The position numbers and the translations under genes were made by a program. Below are positions 1-7,633 of a stretch of 18,005 bases of DNA, in pieces. Under the pieces are notes generated by a model. The model had not been told where the DNA came from. It did no database searches and saw only the letters and a program-made list of their open reading frames with translations. Origin of the DNA: Haplosporangium gracile (Eukaryota > Mortierellomycota > Mortierellomycetes > Mortierellales > Mortierellaceae). Each line of letters opens with the position of its first letter. The first letter of the stretch is position 1. Location of the stretch: the NCBI GenBank assembly GCA_015499985.1, contig JAAAUF010000560.1:515-18519 (forward strand). Direction: 5' to 3'.

Positions 1-309
1 CGCAAAAAAGAGAGCGAGAACGAACACGAACAAAGACAAAAAAAAAAAAATGAAGAGTGGCCAGCAAACCATTTCATAACACAAAAGATGCGATACGAAG
101 AGAAATAATAAAGAGATCATGGCTCTTCTGCTATCTAATAGATTCACTCGATGCCAAGTCTCCAATTACTCTGGCATACCATAGTACAGCCACAAAATGA
201 GTAAAAAAAAAAAAGTACGAAGAAAAAAAGGGTGTGTTTATTACAGAAAAGTTATGTACAGCTTCCCATGAAGGGTGGGGGAAGGTCTTGAAGTCCAGGA
301 TCATGTAGC
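1..309. other. Left flank and 3' UTR region of CsbD copy A
   Basis: I see no gene in this A-rich stretch. Its right part is the 3' UTR of the minus-strand gene at 310-609. On that strand it holds TGTACATA (253-260) followed 10 nt later by AATAAA (237-242), the likely poly(A) signal. Long A runs lie near 41-50 and 205-216. Confidence 0.5.
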
Positions 310-609
310 TTAGACCTTGCGCTCCAAGTCGCCGCGAACCTCGTTGGCGTGACCGCGGGCCTCCATGCTGTTGTTGCCAGTCAAGGATCCGACGTTCTGC
401 TGGATGCTGCCCTGGACCTTGTGGCCGACTCCCTCGGTGTGGGTCTTGGCATCGGCGGCCTTCTGGGCGGCATCGGCTTGAGCCTTCTGCTGGGCACCTG
501 AGGCGGCAAGGCTGTTGTTTCCGACGGTCTCGCCGATGGACTGCTTGGCGCCTCCGACGGTGGAGTTGTAGGTGTTGGAGATTCTGTCGCTCATGTTGTT
601 GTCAGCCAT
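310..609 (-). CDS. CsbD-like small stress protein, copy A
   Basis: This is a complete 99-residue intronless ORF with ATG at 607-609 and stop at 310-312. The protein is small, hydrophilic, rich in Ala, Gln, Gly and Asn, and lacks Cys, Trp, a signal peptide and membrane segments. Two related halves are visible: GGAKQSIGETVGNNSLAASG (about residues 19-38) and a second around VQGSIQQNVGSLTGN (about 65-79) continuing into EARGHANEVRGDLERKV. This repeated pattern (Gly-x-x-x-Gln-x-x-Gly ... Gly-Asn ... Leu/Met ... Ala-x-Gly) is that of the CsbD family, which in bacteria belongs to the general stress response and in fungi includes proteins annotated as mismatch or cruciform DNA binders. The molecular role is unclear. 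It is the first of three tandem copies; only four residues differ from copy B. C-rich codon use and a strong TATA promoter suggest high, regulated expression. Confidence 0.85.
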   Translation of the reverse strand: MADNNMSDRISNTYNSTVGGAKQSIGETVGNNSLAASGAQQKAQADAAQKAADAKTHTEGVGHKVQGSIQQNVGSLTGNNSMEARGHANEVRGDLERKV

Positions 610-664
610 ATTGTTGAAGAGTAGTGTGTGATTGATTGGGTTGGAGTGAGGTGAGTTGTGTTGG

Positions 665-786
665 TTGTTGATGATGGAAAAAAAAAGTGCGGAAGGTCGC
701 CTCTTTTATATTCGTCCTTGGACAGGGATCACTGAGGTGACGATGTTTGGTAGCCCCTGATTATTACACTGTAATGAGATCACTCT
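665..786 (-). promoter_or_regulatory. Promoter of CsbD copy A
   Basis: Read on the minus strand there is a TATA box, TATAAAAGAGGCGAC, at 696-710, about 95 nt upstream of the ATG. About 25 nt further downstream lies TTTCCATCATCAACAA (665-680), which recurs in the same place in copies B and C and is the probable transcription start region. Upstream, 763-775 is the 13-bp palindrome ATTACACTGTAAT, inside a longer block (763-786) repeated exactly before copy B. The leader between 610 and 665 is CAA/CA-rich on the sense strand. Confidence 0.65.
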
Positions 787-1479
787 TGTAGAGTACGTGT
801 ATGGTTGTCTAAGAGAATGGGTTCATCGAATGCAATCAGTGTGACATAATCAAATGACGGCGACCGCCTTGGGGTTCTCTTTCTCTTTTGATAACTTCGC
901 CACCTTTTCCACGTACATTAACAACTGTAATTATACGTTAATAAAGAAGGTTAAAGAGCAAGGGAAAGAGGGAAAGAACAAAAGGCATGATTCGGTCATC
1001 GCAACTCGAACGAGGGGTCACTTGACGATTGTAGGGATTTGGCCTTTGAACTTAACGCAACTGGTCATAATTGCATTGCTCTCGCACGTGAACGCATTGT
1101 TAAAATCACATTAAATGTCATTTTGGTCTAATCCACTTAAAATAAAAAAAAAAAGCGCTGCAAAACTGTGCCTGAACTTTTTTGTCAACACAGGGAAACA
1201 TGCCCATTATCAAGTTGCTTTCTAGTGTCGCATAGAGTAACTTTTTATTCTGAGATCATGACGGTTTAGACGGCGAAGCGAGCGAGAAAATAAGTGCTAA
1301 GGCAAGACTCTCCTCTCTTCAACTAACATAATAAGAACACTGGGCTGGAGACGAAAGATGTGATTTGTGTCTTTTGCATTTCCTTTAGTTCACAACATAT
1401 CTTTCCTTTCCTTGGTACATTCATATATCAAAAGTCACACGCTCGAAATCAAGGAGAATAAATACGCTGAAAAGAAAGA
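787..1479. other. Spacer between CsbD copies A and B
   Basis: I see no gene here. The left two-thirds is upstream sequence of copy A that still matches the upstream sequence of copy B in patches: GTTCATCGAATGCAATCA near 821, TTTTGGTCTA at 1121-1130 and AAACTGTGCCTGAAC at 1163-1177. The right part (about 1210-1479) is unique AT-rich spacer. An 86-codon reading frame at 854-1114 has no family signature or neighbouring control signals and was not annotated. Confidence 0.5.
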
Positions 1480-1492
1480 TTTATTATGTACA
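1480..1492 (-). promoter_or_regulatory. 3' UTR motif and poly(A) signal, CsbD copy B
   Basis: On the sense (minus) strand the sequence is TGTACATAATAAA. The first eight bases (1485-1492) fit the PUF/Pumilio recognition consensus UGUANAUA and run directly into the poly(A) signal AATAAA (1480-1485). Copy C has the identical 13-mer at 2733-2745; copy A has both elements 10 nt apart. Confidence 0.5.
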
Positions 1493-1551
1493 AAATGTTG
1501 GATGGTTGCAAAAAGCAAGTGTTCTTGAGACCAGTATGTCGTGCTTGAGTT

Positions 1552-1851
1552 TTAAACCTTGCGCTCGAGATCACCACGGACCTCGTTGGCGTGGCCACGA
1601 GCCTCCAAGCTGTTGTTGCCAGTCAAGGATCCGACGTTCTGCTGGATGTTGCCCTGGACCTTGTGGCCGACTCCCTCGGTGTGGGTCTTGGCATCGGCGG
1701 CCTTCTGGGCGGCATCGGCTTGAGCCTTCTGCTGGGCACCTGAGGCGGCAAGGCTGTTGTTTCCGATGGTCTCGCCGATGGTCTGCTTGGCGCCTCCGAC
1801 GGTGGAGTTGTAGGTGTTGGAGATTCTGTCGCTCATGTTGTTGTCAGCCAT
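1552..1851 (-). CDS. CsbD-like small stress protein, copy B
   Basis: This is a complete 99-residue ORF with ATG at 1849-1851 and stop at 1552-1554. An upstream in-frame ATG would give 145 residues, but the extra part translates the TATA box and CAA-rich leader, and the start matching copy A is preferred. It differs from copy A at four residues (S24T, V28I, S68N, M82L) and has the same duplicated CsbD-type motif. At the nucleotide level the N-terminal three quarters (231 nt) differs from copy A at three sites, all changing residues, whereas the last 69 nt differ at eleven sites, ten of them silent. In those last codons B resembles copy C more than A. Cellular role is presumed to be the same stress-linked one as copy A. 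Confidence 0.85.
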   Translation of the reverse strand: MADNNMSDRISNTYNSTVGGAKQTIGETIGNNSLAASGAQQKAQADAAQKAADAKTHTEGVGHKVQGNIQQNVGSLTGNNSLEARGHANEVRGDLERKV

Positions 1852-1868
1852 GTTGTTGAAGAGTAGTG

Positions 1869-1916
1869 TGTGTTGTGTTGTGTTGTGTTGTGTTGGGTTG
1901 AGTTGTGTTGAGTTGA
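1869..1916. repeat. Imperfect TGTTG microsatellite in CsbD-B leader
   Basis: Short tandem units of TGTTG/TGTTGAG type fill the 5' UTR of copy B; on the transcript they read as CAACA repeats. Such CA-rich, G-poor leaders are unstructured. Copies A and C and the SPT3 and VPS24 leaders have a similar but less regular composition. Confidence 0.6.
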
Positions 1917-2011
1917 TTGTTGATGATAGAAATGAATAGATGTGTAAAGTCGCCTCTTTTATACTCGTTTCTGGATAATCCGTTATCATTACACTGTAAT
2001 GAGATCACTCT
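1917..2011 (-). promoter_or_regulatory. Promoter of CsbD copy B
   Basis: On the minus strand, TATAAAAGAGGCGAC (1949-1963) is identical to the copy A box and lies about 105 nt upstream of the ATG. TTTCTATCATCAACAA (1917-1932) is the matching probable start region. The palindrome ATTACACTGTAAT (1988-2000) lies in a 24-bp block (1988-2011) identical to copy A although surrounding bases differ. The leader (1852-1916) contains a pentanucleotide run of CAACA type on the sense strand. Confidence 0.65.
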
Positions 2012-2732
2012 TTTATTGTAGAGGTTGTAGCGCGCGTTGTCAAAGACGTTCATCAAATGCAATCATGGTGACATAATTGAAATGATGGGGAGCCCAAGGG
2101 GGGATCATTTTTTCATACTGTAACTTCGCCCTCTTCCTACGTACACATATAAATGTACGTAGGGATAAGAGAGAAAGCAAAGAACGAAAGCACGATTCTG
2201 TCATCGCATCCAAGAATCATCACTTTGGAAAAGTTAGTTGATGGTGCAGGGTTTACGCCCGATCGATTCGACTCTTGATGGCTCATGGACACCCCTGATA
2301 ATGACGGCCTTGATTGCTCTCACATGCATTCCGCCCTCGAATCATACACTAAGCGCCTTTTGGTCTAGGTCACTAATAAAAAAATGAAGGCAATAAACTG
2401 TGCCTGAACCTCCCCCCGCACCTTTTTTTTGTGTCTGATCACATAAGGAAACATATCTTCACTGTCGATTTTCTTTCTCAATGCGGCAACGAGTATATTT
2501 TGCAAACAAAAAAAAGATATTGAACTGGATTTCTTCTTTGTTCTGAAGCAGCGATGATATGCCACTTGAACATAGGGGGGCAAGCTCATGGCTTTCACAT
2601 CTCTCCTTCATTTTTGTTTGCTTTGCACGCCTCATCTTCCTTCCTTCGTCTGCCACTTTCTTGACTCATCCACCACTCAACATTCAAACGAACACATTTG
2701 AGACGCAAAAAAAGTAAGCTGAGAAATAATAG
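2012..2732. other. Spacer between CsbD copies B and C
   Basis: I see no gene. The part up to about 2460 matches the spacer upstream of copy A in patches (GTTCATCAAATGCAATCA near 2048, TTTTGGTCTA at 2358-2367, AAACTGTGCCTGAAC at 2395-2409, GGAAACAT near 2447), at a constant offset of about 1.23-1.25 kb. Overlapping minus-strand frames between 2365 and 2837 are low in coding character. Confidence 0.5.
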
Positions 2733-2745
2733 TTTATTATGTACA
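2733..2745 (-). promoter_or_regulatory. 3' UTR motif and poly(A) signal, CsbD copy C
   Basis: On the sense strand this reads TGTACATAATAAA, identical to copy B: a PUF-type UGUACAUA (2738-2745) overlapping AATAAA (2733-2738). It starts 45 nt after the stop codon. Confidence 0.5.
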
Positions 2746-2790
2746 AAAAGGGCGGTATTGTGAATACCAAAGTTGTGCGCGCCGCTTGAA

Positions 2791-3075
2791 TTAGACCTTG
2801 CGCTCGAGATCGCCACGGACCTCGTTAGCATGTCCACGAGCCTCCATGCTGGTGTTTCCGGTCAAGGAGCCAACATTCTGCTGGACCTCGCCCTGGACCT
2901 TGTGGCCAATACCCTCGGTGTGGGTCTTGGCGTCGGCGGCCTTCTGGGCGGTATCGGCTTGTGACTTTTGGGCGGCTCCGGAGGCAGCGAGGTCAGGGTT
3001 GCCAATCATCTCGCCGATGCTCTGCTTGGCGCCTCCGAGGTAGGAGTTGGCGGTGTTGGAAGTTCTGTCGGTCAT
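2791..3075 (-). CDS. CsbD-like small stress protein, copy C
   Basis: This is a complete 94-residue ORF with ATG at 3073-3075. It lacks the first five residues (MADNN) of copies A and B and starts at the equivalent of their internal MSDR. It shares the duplicated CsbD-type motif: GGAKQSIGEMIGNPDLAASG in the first half and VQGEVQQNVGSLTGN in the second, with the same C-terminal EARGHANEVRGDLERKV. It is the most diverged member in the first half (NSYLGGAK for NSTVGGAK; acidic EV for SI or NI in the second motif). It lies closest to the unrelated RRP36 gene and has its own TATA promoter. The array is probably expressed from three separate transcripts because each copy has its own promoter and AATAAA. 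Confidence 0.85.
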   Translation of the reverse strand: MTDRTSNTANSYLGGAKQSIGEMIGNPDLAASGAAQKSQADTAQKAADAKTHTEGIGHKVQGEVQQNVGSLTGNTSMEARGHANEVRGDLERKV

Positions 3076-3488
3076 GGTTGGTTAGATAGTAGTGTGTGTT
3101 GGAGTTGAGTTGGTTGTTGTTGTGTTTGTTGATGATGGAAAGAAAAAGAGCTGTACCCTCCTTTTTATACGGCTTTCGCCGGTCCCCGTTGCCGGGGGGG
3201 GGGGGATCGTTTCGTGAATTGATGGGCGTCAAAATGTTGTAATGAATTCTAAAAAGGAATTAAGGTTTCTGCGTAATGTAACTTTAGTGATCTGATGATG
3301 AGATTGCCCCCTTCCGGTTCAAAGGTGACACGAAGGACCCTTTTCAAATGATGTAACCGTAGAAAATCATAGAAAGCATATCTTACCGGGTGCATTAGAA
3401 TTGCAACGAGACTTGAACTTAGGCATTACAACGCATAGATTTTTTTTGAATAGTATTTTTATTATGTGAAATGTGCAGACGCACCAAC
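3076..3488 (-). promoter_or_regulatory. Promoter of CsbD copy C and RRP36 3' region
   Basis: On the minus strand, TATAAAAAGG lies at 3160-3169 and TTTCCATCATCAACAA at 3126-3141, matching the promoter plan of copies A and B. The full palindrome is not present; only a TGTAAT half-site is seen near 3238. A run of ten or more G lies near 3195. The RRP36 poly(A) signal AATAAA is at 3458-3463, 25 nt after its stop codon. No further gene was seen. Confidence 0.5.
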
Positions 3489-5138
3489 TCAATCGAGCCG
3501 GCGACGCTTGGGACCGCCCAACATCTTGGTCTTCTCCTTTGCAGAGTTGCGTTTCCTCCTCTTCTCCATAGCACGGGCCAAAGCCTTGGGACTTTCGCTG
3601 AGGTGCTTGAACTTGTCGATCAACTCGAGTTTCTTCTGGTCCGACTTCTTCAAGAAGAAGGGGTTCTTGCCCTTGAGGATCAGTTCCTTCTCCTTGCGCT
3701 TGTGGTCGCGCTTGATATCCTGGCGACGCTTCTGGGCTGCCTCGGTGGCTTGACGATCGACCATTCGGCTGAGTTGGTTCTGAAGCTTGTCCTTCATATC
3801 TGGATCACGCTCCTTCTTGATCAGTTCCTTGAGTTTCTTCATTTCGTCTTGCTGGTAGTCCTTGAGGAAAGAGTATGACTTTTCGAAGAGATCATTGTCT
3901 AGTTTTCCACTTAGACTGTCGAAACGAGGATCACGGCGTTTCTATAGGTTGTAGTATGAGGATGATACGTGAATGTTAGAAAGCAATCCAGTTGTGTCCT
4001 GTGTTTCAGCTCTGTTAGTCTATGGATTCGACAAAGAAAGCTCCTTACAGCGCTGGCGACCTCTACGACTTGACGGAATCGTCCAACTGGCTTCTTTGAT
4101 CCAATTTCCATAGGTCTACACGATACATTGCAAATGGTGCAAGTTAGATTCCACAATCCCTTCAGTATTACATCCTCGATAACGGCCCTTACAACAAGAC
4201 AAATTCCTGAAGACCTTACCTGTTCTTATCAGCACGCTTCTCAATAACTTTCCGCTCCTTTTTCTCCTTGTTCATAGCATTCCTGAGCTTATCGATCTTG
4301 TTCTTGGGCCGCCTATCCTCCTCCTCACTCTCCTCTTCGCTGTCATCCTCCTCTGAATCGTCATCGTCGTATCGATCTTGCGATGCTTTCCGTGCAAGTC
4401 CCTTGGTGGCGACCTTCTTCTTCTCTGCTCCACGCAAGGTCTGATGGAAGACCTTCATGCCGACCTTTTGTTGGATCTCTGCTAATTTATCGAAGGGTAT
4501 TTGTGCCAAGTCTAAAATAAGAAAATGGGGACGAAATTGTTGTTAGACTTATGCGGATTGTCGAGTCATAACATCTAGTTGTGTTTGATCTTTCCTCTAA
4601 ATTGATCCGCCTTGATGTGGGAGACTTACTCTTTTGGAGTTCCTTGAGCTTCTTGTCATCATCGTCCTCGTCAGAAACATCAGAGCCGTCAGAGTCATCT
4701 GAATCGTCTGAATCCTCGTCACTGTCATCCGAATCGTCCGAATCCTCTTCTTCTTCATCCTCCTCGTCGTCGTCCTCGCTGTCCTCGCTGTCCTCGTCGA
4801 CTTCGCTGTGCATCTTCAAATCATCCGAATCCTCCTCCTCGCTATCCTGTTCGCTACTCTCCTCCTCATCGTCAGAAGGCTCCTGATCACTGCCGCCATT
4901 GTCGTTGTTATTCTGGTCGAGATCACTATCGCTCTGATCAAATGTCTGCATACGCCTCTATATGTGTTTAAGGAAAGTAACGGTTGATGAATTTAGTGGC
5001 GCGTCCTCTTTAGAAAGATAGTTGGTGAGGCTTTTGTGTCAGATTGGGAGCTGGAACTGATGATAGCATGCGCATAGATTTTACCATAGCACGTGTAGCG
5101 GCGTCTTCCTGTTCCTGTTTCTTTCCCTTCAAGGCCAT
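3489..5138 (-). CDS. RRP36: rRNA biogenesis protein Rrp36 (five exons)
   Basis: Rrp36 acts in the nucleolus in the 90S/SSU processome, in the early cleavages of pre-rRNA leading to 18S rRNA. Exons by splice signal and phase are 5138-5085, 4957-4630, 4511-4220, 4115-4049 and 3941-3489, giving 397 residues. Exon 2 is an Asp/Glu/Ser tract (about residues 25-120) with many casein-kinase-2-like SDDSDD sites. Conserved family blocks follow: IPFDKLAEIQQKVG (about 132-145), RPMEIGSKKPVGRFRQVV (about 225-242), RRDPRFDSLSGKL (about 249-261), and the basic C-terminal region with PFFLKKSDQKKLELIDKFK. Human and yeast proteins are 259 and about 300 residues as I recall, so this one is longer, mainly in the acidic part. 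The least certain splice is the start of exon 2: 4945 would also be in frame and would drop four residues. It is divergent from the AGGF1-like gene. Confidence 0.88.
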
Positions 5139-5414
5139 GATGATGTGATGTGATGTATATGGGTGGTGTGAAACGAATGAACTTTGTTGTTGAGGTACAA
5201 AAGTCCTTTGGTGGGAAGCGAAGCTCAAAAAAAAAAAAAGAAAAAAAGTAAAGAAATAATCCAGCTAAGCCTCAAAGAATGAAATAGCAGTCCCCCCCTT
5301 CCCATACTGTGCTCTGCCTGTCGCACAGGCATGCATTCCCACCCCAAATTCACGCCTTTATTTTTGACCCTGCCCAACCCACACACACACAGTCTTCAGG
5401 AGGAAACGTACTGA
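5139..5414. promoter_or_regulatory. Divergent promoter between RRP36 and AGGF1-like gene
   Basis: The two start codons are 276 bp apart in opposite directions, so the interval must carry both promoters and leaders. I see a poly-A tract with single interruptions at 5226-5248 and a CACACACACACAC stretch just before the plus-strand start, but no clear TATA. Such nucleosome-poor A tracts are common in housekeeping divergent promoters. Confidence 0.45.
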
Positions 5415-7502
5415 ATGGCCGACTTTAGCGACGAGCTCAACGGCTACCTCAAGGCACGGACCGCAACACAGGACCAAGAGAACCGCGAAACTGCAGCCGC
5501 AAATGCCGCCGCCGACGCTCTCTTTGGTCACTCTTTCGCCCACCCTCACCCTGATGAGTTCCTACCGACCCAGGACGCTCCTGCATTCGCTCAGCATCCA
5601 GTGACGCACATGTGGCACGATGCCACCACGGGAACTTTTTCTTATTATGACGCAGGGTCGGAGACTTATATCCCGGTTGGAGGGCCTGATTCACCACATC
5701 CTCACCCACAGCATCAAGAACAACACCAACACCAACAACAGCAACAGCAACAGCAACAGTATCAGCAGCAACAGGAATATCATGCCTACTCCGCCGCCAC
5801 CGCCTCGTACGACTCTCCAGGAGGCTACCACATCGACCCCTACACCGGATACCCCATCGAAGTAGAGCACTCCCAAGGACAGAACTATGAGGCCCCGCCA
5901 GAGAGCGACGCCACATTACGACTCTGCGTTCTCTCTTCCAAAATTCTCAAGGTCGCCGGTGTGATTCTGATGGACGCGTCAGGGATCTCGTTTGGCAGGG
6001 ATCGACCTTTGAGCGGACAGGGGAAACGGGTTCGGATGATTGAGATGGAGATCAGTCGGTTCCATGGGAGTATTTATTTGGATCGGCAACTAGTTGTTCC
6101 GGAGGCTCAGGAGTCTGCAGCAGCATACTCTCATTTTGACTCGACAGCAGCAGCAGGAACGCCATCAGTTGAATTAGCGACGGCAGAGGCGAGTTTGGAC
6201 GAGAGCAATCTGACGGCAGAGGAGTTAGTCAAGGACAACGGCATGAAAGCAGAGTTCGTAGAGACGAATATGACGGAGGAAACTGCTGTACGCCAGGATG
6301 CAGAGATCCGCGCGCGTGTCGAAAGTAAACTCAGCAGTAAAGAAGACGACTCTTCATTACGGAATCAAGGAACATCACTATTCCCTACAACATTACAAGG
6401 CGAGCAGGATCAGGAAGCAGAGGACGGCGAGATTCCAGATTCTCCACCGGGCGCTGGCGCACGAGTGCTGAAGGATCGAGAACAAGGAGAGATGAGCGAT
6501 GATGGTGAGAGCGGCGTCAATGGTGACGGGAAGCAAGACGCTACAGAGGATCAAGAAGAAGAGCAACAGAGGCAGTACAGAGAGTACCAGCAGCAACTGG
6601 AAGAATACCAACAGTACTACCAGAGCATAGTTCCGCCCGTTTACGTCGAAACCTTCCGGGTCATCGACTGTGGCTCCACCCATGGAACCTTCCTTAATGG
6701 ACAACGACTCTCGGCCGCTAAGTCTGCCAGCAAACCCTTTCCGCTGAACCACCTCGATCAATTGCAACTAGGATCGACTGTCTTTGAGATCCATGCGCAC
6801 GAGGAAGGGAGGATCTGTGGCTCCTGCCAGGTGACGGATGATAATGAAATTGAGGTGCTTGACGACAAAAACCAGGAAACAGATGGAACCAAGGCACTCG
6901 GCGCAGACGCCGCCAACGGGGGTATCAACGGCAACAAGAGCTCGCCGAAGTTGGTGGGCGATATCAAGTTATTACGAGAGCAGGAGCGAATTGAGGAGAT
7001 GAACCGGTTGCGAAAGAAATGGGCTGGTCCTGATCGAAAGGCTACCGGGAAGCGCTCTGGCGGCAATGGAGGATACCACGACGGCTCCGGATCATCAACC
7101 TCATCACCGTCCTCAGACTATGGTACATCTTCAGGATACGTCGACCGAGCCGCGAAACGGAGGCAGTTCAACCCAGACAACTCTCAACCCATCCGCTCTG
7201 GCATGCCCGACTACTCTACGACCCCCGAGGCGGTGTCAGGGTTCCATGTCCCGGTGGCCAAGACTAATAAGGGCCACGCGATGCTCAGCAAGATGGGCTG
7301 GAAGGCAGGCACCGGTCTGGGTGCAGCGCGACAGGGTGTTGTTGAGCCTGTGCAGTTACTGGTTGCGGACAAAAAGGCTGGCCTTGGCTCCAAGACTATA
7401 CAATCTCAGGGCACTGCTGCCATCTCTGCATCCCGACAACCAGAAACGCAGGCCGAAATAGCACGGCGCAAAGCACGCGAGAGATTTGCACAATTGAAAT
7501 AA
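5415..7502 (+). CDS. AGGF1-like OCRE/FHA/G-patch protein
   Basis: This is an intronless 695-residue ORF. Domains in order: an OCRE-like aromatic motif at about 61-90 (MWHDATTGTFSYYDAGSETY), a Gln/His-rich run at about 94-122, a second aromatic Tyr-rich element at 130-150, the first half of an FHA domain at about 168-223 (FGRDRPL, then SRFHGSIYLD with the Ser and His of the phosphopeptide-binding face), a long acidic/Gln-rich insertion at about 224-411, the second FHA half at about 412-462 (DCGSTHGTFLNGQRL), a short CGSC motif at 468-471, a basic helix near 520-535, and a G-patch at about 615-660 (KMGWKAGTGLG). The order OCRE-FHA-G-patch matches animal AGGF1/VG5Q, including the cysteine pair just after FHA. 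FHA binds phosphothreonine and G-patches usually contact RNA helicases, so a nuclear RNA-processing role is likely. The plus-strand start was chosen because it opens the frame and has good codon use. Confidence 0.85.
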   Translation: MADFSDELNGYLKARTATQDQENRETAAANAAADALFGHSFAHPHPDEFLPTQDAPAFAQHPVTHMWHDATTGTFSYYDAGSETYIPVGGPDSPHPHPQHQEQHQHQQQQQQQQQYQQQQEYHAYSAATASYDSPGGYHIDPYTGYPIEVEHSQGQNYEAPPESDATLRLCVLSSKILKVAGVILMDASGISFGRDRPLSGQGKRVRMIEMEISRFHGSIYLDRQLVVPEAQESAAAYSHFDSTAAAGTPSVELATAEASLDESNLTAEELVKDNGMKAEFVETNMTEETAVRQDAEIRARVESKLSSKEDDSSLRNQGTSLFPTTLQGEQDQEAEDGEIPDSPPGAGARVLKDREQGEMSDDGESGVNGDGKQDATEDQEEEQQRQYREYQQQLEEYQQYYQSIVPPVYVETFRVIDCGSTHGTFLNGQRLSAAKSASKPFPLNHLDQLQLGSTVFEIHAHEEGRICGSCQVTDDNEIEVLDDKNQETDGTKALGADAANGGINGNKSSPKLVGDIKLLREQERIEEMNRLRKKWAGPDRKATGKRSGGNGGYHDGSGSSTSSPSSDYGTSSGYVDRAAKRRQFNPDNSQPIRSGMPDYSTTPEAVSGFHVPVAKTNKGHAMLSKMGWKAGTGLGAARQGVVEPVQLLVADKKAGLGSKTIQSQGTAAISASRQPETQAEIARRKARERFAQLK

Positions 7503-7633
7503 AACTGGGAAACTAGTTTTTGTGTATTTTTTGCTATTGCTTCTAAATCCATGTCGTGTAAAATGTCTAATGTTGGTTAAATCTCACCTGATGGCTACAT
7601 TCGTCCTTGCATTCTATGGACCCCTCCTTTTTT
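7503..7633. other. Shared 3' region of AGGF1-like gene and VMA13
   Basis: The two stop codons face each other with 131 bp between. No canonical AATAAA was seen on either strand, so the 3' UTRs may use variant signals and overlap, or run into the other gene. A small palindrome, AAACTAGTTT, lies near 7510-7519. Confidence 0.4.

Larger units (their letters stand above)
237..3170 (-). repeat. Tandem array of three CsbD gene units (about 1.23 kb each)
   Basis: Start codons lie at 609, 1851 and 3075, spacings of 1242 and 1224 nt, all in the same orientation. Units A and B share 3' UTR motif, coding region, leader, TATA, palindrome block and patches of distal upstream sequence, so the duplication included the whole regulatory region. 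Unit C shares the coding region, leader start, TATA and 3' motif, but little beyond about 3170, which suggests an older split. Confidence 0.75.

Noticed and set aside
1506..1859. 117-residue plus-strand ORF rich in Cys and Arg opposite CsbD copy B
   Set aside because: It is the antisense of the strongly biased CsbD coding sequence; composition follows from that and no domain is seen.
1852..1989. 46-residue N-terminal extension of CsbD copy B
   Set aside because: It translates the TATA box and CAA-repeat leader; the start matching copy A is better supported.
2365..2837. Three overlapping minus-strand ORFs upstream of CsbD copy C's 3' end
   Set aside because: They lack motifs, overlap each other in different frames, and lie in spacer that matches non-coding spacer upstream of copy A.
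3190..3206. G-run near 3195 as a G-quadruplex promoter element
   Set aside because: It is a single homopolymer rather than four separated G tracts; length may also be a sequencing effect.
4581..4886. Serine-rich plus-strand ORF
   Set aside because: It is the antisense of the Asp/Glu-rich RRP36 exon (GAC/GAG read as serine codons).
5449..5916. 155-residue minus-strand ORF within the AGGF1-like gene
   Set aside because: It is antisense to the OCRE and Gln/His-rich coding sequence; no independent evidence.
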